A stretch of DNA of 6,743 nt from Akkermansiaceae bacterium (GTDB lineage Bacteria > Verrucomicrobiota > Verrucomicrobiia > Verrucomicrobiales > Akkermansiaceae). The DNA lies in the NCBI GenBank assembly GCA_023301645.1, contig JALZUH010000226.1, positions 1-6,743 on the forward strand, in the 5' to 3' direction. Shown here one piece after another: positions 1 to 5,420 of this stretch; the first letter of the stretch is position 1, and every line of letters begins with the position of its first letter. The translations under genes were made by a program, and so were the position numbers. The notes under the pieces were generated by a model. That model ran no database searches. It saw only the letters and a list, made by a program, of their open reading frames with translations, and was not told the origin of the DNA.

Positions 1-584
1 TCCTCGACATTGAGCACCACGCAGTGCTCAGATTTATAAAGTGCTAGTGTGCCGTCACTCTCATCACCCTCAGCCACCATCAGCTCGCAGTCATCCTGCC
101 AGTGAGCATTGGCACCCAGCACAGGGATTTCTGCCCCGACGTAATGGCATGGCATGACTCCACCTCGTCTTAGCACGTGAGCGGTCATCGCAGAGGTCGT
201 CGTCTTTCCGTGTGTTCCAGAAATGATCACCCCCTTACGAGTTTGTAAAATAGCAGCCAAGCACTCGGCGCGGCGAATACTAGGAATTTGCTGAGCGTCT
301 GCCTCAACGCGCGCTGGATTAGCGGGGCGAATCGCCGATGAATACACCACGACATCCTTACCCGTCACATCATCTGCCTGATGCGGGCTAGAAAAACGTA
401 GCCCCTTCGACTGTAACCGCTGAGTTTCCCCACTGGTAACACGGTCTGAGCCACTAACCTCGTGCCCCATGCCCAGTAACAAGAGAGCCAGTCCGCTCAT
501 CCCTGATCCAGCCACCCCGATAAGGTGGATTTTCAGCGGGCTTTCCTTATCGGTGAGGCGACGGCTTAGTTCATCAATATTCAT
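1..584 (-). CDS. murC: UDP-N-acetylmuramate--L-alanine ligase MurC, N-terminal part (3' end off the left edge)
   Basis: MurC is the cytoplasmic ATP-dependent ligase that adds L-alanine to UDP-N-acetylmuramic acid, the first amino acid of the peptidoglycan stem peptide. The frame starts at ATG 584-582 and stays open to base 1, giving 194 codons of a protein usually around 450-480 residues long. Seen in order: the Rossmann-type UDP-binding loop GVAGSGMSGLA at residues 23-33, the Mur-ligase ATP P-loop GTHGKTTT at 123-130 with Lys127, and the central-domain motif EGDESDGT at 172-179. These motifs and their order are specific to MurC among the Mur ligases. The gene follows murG by 44 nt and probably shares its transcript. 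No Shine-Dalgarno sequence is visible before the ATG; the upstream bases are A/T-rich. The C-terminal ligase domain, and any fusion to MurB or Ddl, would lie outside the window. Identity is near certain; the exact start is likely. Confidence 0.95.
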   Translation of the reverse strand, partial: MNIDELSRRLTDKESPLKIHLIGVAGSGMSGLALLLLGMGHEVSGSDRVTSGETQRLQSKGLRFSSPHQADDVTGKDVVVYSSAIRPANPARVEADAQQIPSIRRAECLAAILQTRKGVIISGTHGKTTTSAMTAHVLRRGGVMPCHYVGAEIPVLGANAHWQDDCELMVAEGDESDGTLALYKSEHCVVLNVE

Positions 585-628
585 TCTATATAATCAATAG
601 TTTACTCGTTGTAGACGCGCGCAATGGG

Positions 629-1714
629 CTAAACATTCACAGCTATTTCAGCACAAATCCTCGCCGCAGAATCACGAACTGCCAGAGCATCTGCCTTCGC
701 CGACATCTCCATCCAGACATCCTGATCCTCAATAATGCGGAACAGCTCCGCCATGAGCTCACCAGCATCGAGATCCTTCTCCTGACGCAGCACAGCCGCA
801 CCAGCTTCAGCAAAGACCGCAGCATTGACCGTCTGGTGATCATCAGCCGCATGTGGATACGGGATAAGCACCGAAGGCATCCCATTACAAGATAACTCCG
901 TGAGACTCGAAGCCCCCGAGCGACAAACCGCCAGATCACAAGCCGCGTAGGCTGATCCCATATCATCACTGAAGTCCAGCACATGATAACCCTCTCGCCC
1001 AGCTGCCATTTCCTTGACTCGCTCGTAGTCACCTGCCCCTGTAATATGGAGAAACTGCACCTTAGGCATCGCCTTCGCCGCCTCGACAATGAGCGTATTA
1101 AGATGCTTCGCACCCTGACTACCGCCCATCACCAGCACAGCTGCACCGTCAGGCTCTAGGCCGTATTTAGCACGAGCATCCTCCTTCGAGGGTAATGTTT
1201 CGAGCTCAGTTCGGATAGGTGTGCCTGTGACAACCACCTCAGACTTCGGGAAATATTTGCCGGCCGCCTCCAAGCCGATGAGCACCTTCTTACACCAGCG
1301 TGAAGTGAGGCGATTTGCCTTACCCGGAAGTGCATTCGAATCATGCACATAGGTGCTAAGCCCCATCTGCTTACCAGCTAGGATAGGTGGCAGAGAGGTA
1401 AAGCCCCCCATACCGAGCACGACATCGCAGTTTTCTTTTTTTAGAATCGCCTTACTCTGCTGCACACTCTTGGCGAGCTTGAGTAGAAATGGAATCATCT
1501 TTAGTGAAAGTGTCGGAGGCTTAGCAATGGCAGTCATCGTCGCAAAAGCCAGATTTCCATACTTCTTTGTCGCAGTGGCATCCACCTTCTTCTCTGAGAT
1601 AAGCAGCATCACCTTGTGCCCTTGACGCTCAAGCTCCTCCGCCACCGCGATACCAGGAAATAGATGTCCGCCAGTGCCTCCGCAGGCGATTAATACATTG
1701 AGTTGTTTAGCCAT
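629..1714 (-). CDS. murG: UDP-N-acetylglucosamine--N-acetylmuramyl-(pentapeptide) pyrophosphoryl-undecaprenol N-acetylglucosamine transferase MurG
   Basis: MurG is the GT-B glycosyltransferase that adds GlcNAc to lipid I to form lipid II on the inner face of the cytoplasmic membrane. The 361-residue product has the family's normal length. It shows the glycine loop GGTGGH at residues 12-17, a second glycine loop GMGGFTSLPP at 101-110, HDSNALPGKANR at 124-135, the nucleotide-sugar loop GGSQGAKHLN at 197-206, CRSGASSLTE at 264-273 and YPHAADDHQTVNA at 286-298. The last two hold the residues that contact UDP-GlcNAc in known structures. The frame extends 15 codons further upstream to an ATG at 1759. 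I chose 1714 because GGAG lies 7 nt before it and because the extra N-terminal residues match nothing in MurG. The odd feature is HDSN where most MurG proteins have HEQN. It is the first gene of its unit, followed by murC, and its upstream neighbour is an unrelated metabolic operon, not ftsW. Confidence 0.97.
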   Translation of the reverse strand: MAKQLNVLIACGGTGGHLFPGIAVAEELERQGHKVMLLISEKKVDATATKKYGNLAFATMTAIAKPPTLSLKMIPFLLKLAKSVQQSKAILKKENCDVVLGMGGFTSLPPILAGKQMGLSTYVHDSNALPGKANRLTSRWCKKVLIGLEAAGKYFPKSEVVVTGTPIRTELETLPSKEDARAKYGLEPDGAAVLVMGGSQGAKHLNTLIVEAAKAMPKVQFLHITGAGDYERVKEMAAGREGYHVLDFSDDMGSAYAACDLAVCRSGASSLTELSCNGMPSVLIPYPHAADDHQTVNAAVFAEAGAAVLRQEKDLDAGELMAELFRIIEDQDVWMEMSAKADALAVRDSAARICAEIAVNV

Positions 1715-1720
1715 AATGAT

Positions 1721-1725
1721 TCTCC
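1721..1725 (-). promoter_or_regulatory. Shine-Dalgarno site that decides the murG start
   Basis: The minus strand reads TTTGGAGAATCATTATG, placing GGAG 7 nt before the ATG at 1714. The alternative in-frame ATG at 1759 has no comparable site, so this motif supports the shorter 361-residue MurG. It is the only clear Shine-Dalgarno sequence before any gene start in the window. Confidence 0.8.
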
Positions 1726-1762
1726 AAAGACATTGTGCTGAAACACCCCAGAGCGGCAATAC

Positions 1763-1791
1763 TTAATATCTCCTTATTTCTCATATCACGA
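1763..1791 (-). promoter_or_regulatory. Weak candidate promoter for murG-murC
   Basis: A promoter is expected between the terminator of the preceding operon and murG. The best sigma70-like pair I see on the minus strand is TCGTGA (1791-1786) and TATTAA (1768-1763), 17 nt apart. They match the consensus at 3 of 6 and 4 of 6 positions. Transcription would then begin near 1755, leaving a leader of about 40 nt before the ATG at 1714 and placing the alternative ATG at 1759 outside the message. The match is poor, and promoters in this lineage may not follow the Escherichia coli consensus, so this is only a candidate. Confidence 0.22.
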
Positions 1792-1817
1792 CTTCACAAC
1801 ACCTCCCAACCCACGCC

Positions 1818-1859
1818 AAAAAACAACAAAGCGCCCACAGCTTTCACCATGAGCGCCCT
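1818..1859 (-). terminator. Rho-independent terminator of the metabolic operon
   Basis: Read on the minus strand, bases 1859-1846 pair with 1841-1828 in an unbroken 14-pair stem with a GAAA tetraloop at 1845-1842. The core is GCGC paired with GCGC. A U-rich tail follows, with UUU at the stem foot and six U at 1823-1818. Six of the 14 pairs are G-U. On the plus strand these would be A-C mismatches, so the hairpin forms properly only in minus-strand RNA, which fixes its direction. It starts about 60 nt after the aldehyde dehydrogenase stop and separates that operon from murG. The stem also makes the heptamer AGCGCCC appear twice on the plus strand (1829-1835 and 1852-1858), which is a by-product of the self-complementary core and not a functional direct repeat. 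Confidence 0.78.
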
Positions 1860-1918
1860 CAACTTAAAAATAGATAGTCGAGCAAAGATCATCTAACTCA
1901 TCTCGGCTTCACAACTGG

Positions 1919-3301
1919 TTACTCTATACGTGTAACCACCATCTTCTCGCGACTCATCGAGTGAAAGGTGTAAGGCACACCACCAGTGTCATAGCCAGAA
2001 CCAGCCCAACCTGCAAATGGCATCCAATCGGTGCGGAAAGCCGTGTGCTCATTGATCATCACTGAGGCGGCATTAAGCTCGGAGCTTAGGCGCTCTGCCG
2101 TCTTTAGGTTCTGGGTGAAAACAGACGCTTGAAAGGACCATTCCACATCATTGGCTTGCGCAATTGCGGCCCCCAAGTCATCGAAAGCATAGACCGCAGT
2201 CACAGGACCAAATATCTCCTGTTTAGAAATCTTAGCATTCGGACCTGGCGAATCAAGGATCGTTGGCTGGTAAGCCGTTTCAGAAATAATCTGCCCTCCT
2301 GTGATACATTCTGCGCCAGAAGCAACGGCCTCCTGCACCCACTCATGGACGCGGGTTACCTCGCCGGGATTGATCAATGGCCCCACCTCAGAGTCTTTCA
2401 ACTGAGGGTCAGCCACCTTTAGCGCTGCTACCAGTGGTGTAAACTTCGCAAGAAACGAATCCTTCACAGTAGCATCTACCAAGATTCGCTGAGAAGAAAC
2501 ACACACCTGCCCCGCATGGTAATACCCACCCTTAACAAGCCTCTGTGCAGCATCATCAAGATCCGCATCTGCGGTAATAATTACAGGTGCAGAACCTCCG
2601 TGTTCTAAGGCACAGCGAGTTCCAGCAGCGAGCTGAGACTTCAACCACCAGCCGACTTTAGCCGAGCCGATAAAGGCAAAAAAGGCGACGCGTGAATCAG
2701 TCACTAATTTAGTAGCCAACTCATTGCTCAGCATGATCGCACGTGCCCACTGCTCAGGTAACCCTGCCTCTCGCAATATATCTATAAAGCTAAGACATGA
2801 AAGTGGTGTAGCATTCGAAGGCTTCACAATAACAGGACAACCCGCAGCAACAGCTGGGGCAACCTGATGGGCAATGAGATTAAGAGGGTGATTAAAGGCG
2901 CTCACAGCCACAACTGGGCCAATTGGCTCAAGACGAGTGTAAGCACGATACCCCTCCGACGAAGGGGTAAGCCCCATAGGAATTTCTGTGCCTGCCTTGT
3001 GCGCCAGCGTCTCGGCAGCAGACTTGATAGAGGCTGCTGCGCGGTGCGCCTCGACTAATGAATCAGCATACGGTTTACCACCCTCCAAGGCGATTTGGAG
3101 CGCTAGCTCCTCAGCTCTATCACTAACTAGCTGAGATGCCTTTTCAAGAATCTCAATCCTTCGTGACTTTGGCAGCGGGCCTTTCCTCCAGAGGTCATGA
3201 GCCTCGGAAAGGTAACGTTCACTGGTCTCCGCCGTATCATAGGGTAATTCCTTGATTGGCTCACGAGTCCACGCTGAATAAACTGTAAATGATTCTGACA
3301 T
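1919..3301 (-). CDS. NAD(P)-dependent aldehyde dehydrogenase family protein
   Basis: A soluble enzyme predicted to oxidise an aldehyde to its carboxylic acid with NAD(P)+. All catalytic landmarks of the ALDH superfamily are present in its 460 residues: Asn137 in FNHPLN, Lys160 in VIVKPSNATP (cofactor binding), IGSAKVG at 211-217, the general base Glu233 in LEHGGSAP, the nucleophile Cys267 in GQVCVSSQR, and Glu362 in EIFGPV. The Glu233-Cys267 distance of 34 residues equals that of classical ALDH enzymes. The motif around the base is EHGGSAP instead of the common ELGGKNP, which points to a less-studied subfamily. The length is slightly short because the N-terminus is brief. The ATG lies only 6 nt after the stop of the acetolactate-synthase-like gene, so translation is probably coupled; no Shine-Dalgarno is seen. 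It is last in the operon, followed by a terminator. The substrate is unknown; an aldehyde made by a neighbouring enzyme is a plausible guess. Confidence 0.9.
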   Translation of the reverse strand: MSESFTVYSAWTREPIKELPYDTAETSERYLSEAHDLWRKGPLPKSRRIEILEKASQLVSDRAEELALQIALEGGKPYADSLVEAHRAAASIKSAAETLAHKAGTEIPMGLTPSSEGYRAYTRLEPIGPVVAVSAFNHPLNLIAHQVAPAVAAGCPVIVKPSNATPLSCLSFIDILREAGLPEQWARAIMLSNELATKLVTDSRVAFFAFIGSAKVGWWLKSQLAAGTRCALEHGGSAPVIITADADLDDAAQRLVKGGYYHAGQVCVSSQRILVDATVKDSFLAKFTPLVAALKVADPQLKDSEVGPLINPGEVTRVHEWVQEAVASGAECITGGQIISETAYQPTILDSPGPNAKISKQEIFGPVTAVYAFDDLGAAIAQANDVEWSFQASVFTQNLKTAERLSSELNAASVMINEHTAFRTDWMPFAGWAGSGYDTGGVPYTFHSMSREKMVVTRIE

Positions 3302-3307
3302 AAGTAA

Positions 3308-4954
3308 TTATAGTAAGCAGGTTTTCTTCTCTAACTCCTCAATGAGAACGCGCTCATTTTCTGAGTAATCTACAGGGAGCTCGATAAGGTTGACCCCCTT
3401 ACGGCCAAGGCAATCCTGAAGAATAGGCAAGAAGTCCTCGGTCTTCTCCACACGCACGCCATAAGCACCATAAGATTCAGCATATTTGACGAAATCAGGA
3501 TTCCCGTAATCGAGTCCCCAGTTAGCAAAGCCCATTCCAGCCTGCTTCCACTTAATCATACCGTATGCATTATCACGTAGCACAAGCACCGTTAAATCTA
3601 GGCCGAGGCGGACAGCTGTCTCCATCTCTTGTGAATTCATCATAAATCCACCATCACCACAGACAGAGAGCACTGGAACTTCAGGCTTTACGATTTTAGC
3701 ACCGATAGCCGACGGTAGTCCTGCGCCCATCGTCGCCAGGGCGTTATCAAGCAATAGTGTATTCGACTCATGCACTGGGTAATTACGAGCAAACCATACC
3801 TTATAAATTCCGTTATCGAGTGTTACAATACCATTACTCGGCATTGCCTTACGGACATCAGCAACGAAGCGCTGGGGAATCACCGGGAAGGTGGAAACAT
3901 CATCTTTTTCATGAATATGAGTCCATACATCCTCACGCACTCTTCGGAAGAAATCAAAAGAGCTGACATCGAGCTTTCCAACGAGCCTAGCCAGATGCTT
4001 CACCGACTCCGAAATAGATCCGACTACCTCTAGCTGTGGGAAGTAAACCTGATCAACTTCAGCTGGTGAATAGTTTACATGGATCACCTCCTTGCCACCG
4101 TGTTCCATAAAGAAAGGCGGTTTTTCCACCACATCGTGACCAATAATGATGATCAAATCTGACCGATCAATGGCGCAATGCAGGTAATCCTTGTCAGAGA
4201 GCGCTGCTACCCCTAGGAAACCATCGTCTCGGCCGTCAACCACACCTGCACCCATCTGCGTGCTAATTGAGTAAAGGCCAGTTTCTTTCAAAAAGCCGCG
4301 AATGGCAGCTCTATCGTTTTTACGATTAGATCCTGCCGCTACACATACCAATGGCATTTTAGCGGCCTTGATCTTCTCCGCCGCAATAGCCAGCACAGAG
4401 TCGTCAGCTGTCGCATACTTTCGTATCGATGGCTCAAAAATATTTGTTTGGTCAGCCTCCATAGCCGCCACATCCTCAGGAAGCTCTAAGTAGACAGCTC
4501 CTGGGCGTTCATTCTCTGCGGTGCGAAGTGCCTCACGCACTAGCGAAGGCACGATATTTCCGTGCGCAATTTGTCGAGAAAGCTTAGTGAGTGGCTCCAT
4601 CATCCCGACAATATCAAGAATCTGAAAGCGCCCCTGTTTACTGTGGTAAATAGGTTTCTGACCACTGATCATCAGTAGTGGCATAGCGCCTAGCTGCGCA
4701 TAGGCTGCACCAGTAACGAAGTTAGTCGCACCTGGCCCTAGTGTTGACAAGCACACTCCAGTTTTCCCTGTAAGTCGACCGTAAGTGGCCGCCATAAATG
4801 CAGCACCCTGCTCATGACGAGTCAGGACAAGCTTGATTGACTTAGACTTACGTAGTGACTCTAGAAAATCTAGATTTTCCTCACCAGGCACGCCAAAGAT
4901 AAACTCGACACCCTCGTTTTCGAGCACCTTGATAAATAGATCAGATGTTTTCAT
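3308..4954 (-). CDS. Thiamine-diphosphate enzyme, acetolactate synthase large-subunit family
   Basis: Predicted cytoplasmic ThDP enzyme that decarboxylates a 2-oxo acid, most likely pyruvate, and condenses the product with a second one to give 2-acetolactate. The 548 residues show the usual three domains. The N-terminal PYR domain carries the catalytic Glu48 (RHEQGAA), GPGATNFVTG at 73-82 and GRFQ at 108-111, where acetolactate synthases have a similar F-Q pair. The middle domain has a modified nucleotide-binding region (VCVAAGSNRKNDRA, 203-216). The C-terminal PP domain carries the ThDP/Mg motif from GDGG at 433-436 to DNAYGM at 461-466. No ilvN-type regulatory subunit follows; the next gene is an aldehyde dehydrogenase 6 nt away. 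That, and catabolic-AlsS-like stretches such as DPVKYAE-type FVKYAESYGA at 488-497, argue against the standard branched-chain biosynthetic enzyme. A related 2-oxo-acid decarboxylase role cannot be excluded. The ATG at 4954 has no Shine-Dalgarno; it fits the family's normal N-terminus. Confidence 0.88.
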   Translation of the reverse strand: MKTSDLFIKVLENEGVEFIFGVPGEENLDFLESLRKSKSIKLVLTRHEQGAAFMAATYGRLTGKTGVCLSTLGPGATNFVTGAAYAQLGAMPLLMISGQKPIYHSKQGRFQILDIVGMMEPLTKLSRQIAHGNIVPSLVREALRTAENERPGAVYLELPEDVAAMEADQTNIFEPSIRKYATADDSVLAIAAEKIKAAKMPLVCVAAGSNRKNDRAAIRGFLKETGLYSISTQMGAGVVDGRDDGFLGVAALSDKDYLHCAIDRSDLIIIIGHDVVEKPPFFMEHGGKEVIHVNYSPAEVDQVYFPQLEVVGSISESVKHLARLVGKLDVSSFDFFRRVREDVWTHIHEKDDVSTFPVIPQRFVADVRKAMPSNGIVTLDNGIYKVWFARNYPVHESNTLLLDNALATMGAGLPSAIGAKIVKPEVPVLSVCGDGGFMMNSQEMETAVRLGLDLTVLVLRDNAYGMIKWKQAGMGFANWGLDYGNPDFVKYAESYGAYGVRVEKTEDFLPILQDCLGRKGVNLIELPVDYSENERVLIEELEKKTCLL

Positions 4955-4983
4955 ATGATTTGTTTTGTTGATAATTAATGAGG

Positions 4984-5382
4984 CTAGCCCTCTTTTTTCG
5001 CCCCGAACATATTCGAGATAAATGACACCTGATTTCTCCTCAGGTAGATAACGAGACTACTCAATAACCAAGCAGCCACTGCCATGCCAGCCATCGCACC
5101 ATGGCTGCCTTCGAAGCCGATCTTCGTCACATGCCCCATGATCGCCCCAGCCATCACGCCCCAGCTGAGGATAGCGCCCCATATTGAGCCCTTAGGAGTG
5201 AGGAGCAAGAGACAGGCAGTCAGCTCGACAAAACCAATGAGCTTATAGCCAAAGGCCCCCATATTGAGCTTAGCGAACATTTCGACCACCTCAGGTGCGT
5301 CGGTGAACTTAAACAAGAGTGTTTGGCCAAGTATGACCACGATGATGACCTGAGCGATCCAAGAGATGATATTTTTTTTCAT
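4984..5382 (-). CDS. DoxX-like four-helix membrane protein
   Basis: A 132-residue integral membrane protein with four predicted helices at about residues 6-25, 44-62, 67-86 and 95-114, and a short basic C-terminal tail. The length, the four-helix layout, the FKFTDAPEVVEMFAKL segment after helix 1 and the GFVELTACLLLL helix match the DoxX/DoxX-like superfamily as I know it. Studied relatives include the DoxD/DoxA thiosulfate:quinone oxidoreductase and a mycobacterial DoxX that associates with redox enzymes, so a quinone- or thiol-linked role is possible but not shown here. His84 and His94 flank a loop between helices 3 and 4. The gene lies 38 nt after the glutamate-synthase-like gene and 29 nt before the acetolactate-synthase-like gene, clearly within the operon, where it could anchor a soluble partner at the membrane. 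No Shine-Dalgarno is visible before the ATG at 5382. The biochemical role is unknown. Confidence 0.8.
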   Translation of the reverse strand: MKKNIISWIAQVIIVVILGQTLLFKFTDAPEVVEMFAKLNMGAFGYKLIGFVELTACLLLLTPKGSIWGAILSWGVMAGAIMGHVTKIGFEGSHGAMAGMAVAAWLLSSLVIYLRRNQVSFISNMFGAKKEG

Positions 5383-5420
5383 AGATATTAGTGTGAAAAT
5401 TGATGAATAATGAAGCTTCG

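Noticed and set aside
643..1113. Long open frame on the minus strand, 156 codons, inside murG
   Set aside because: It overlaps murG in another frame, is rich in Arg, Ser and Leu without any domain pattern, and murG has all its family motifs; it is a shadow frame.
1715..1759. Longer MurG starting at ATG 1759
   Set aside because: The extra 15 residues resemble no MurG N-terminus, and the strong GGAG site favours ATG 1714.
1829..1858. Direct repeat AGCGCCC twice within 30 bases, considered as an operator or attachment site
   Set aside because: It is explained by the GCGC-containing arms of the terminator hairpin with G-U pairs; no other copy was noticed nearby.
3757..4033. Overlapping plus-strand open frames of 69 and 87 codons
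   Set aside because: They lie antisense to the acetolactate-synthase-like gene, show no ribosome binding site or family motif, and look like chance frames.
5411..5420. Short palindrome GAAGCTTC between the GOGAT-like and DoxX-like genes, considered as a hairpin or operator
   Set aside because: It is a perfect palindrome with no loop and no U tract; such 8-base palindromes occur by chance and the gap is otherwise typical of an operon.
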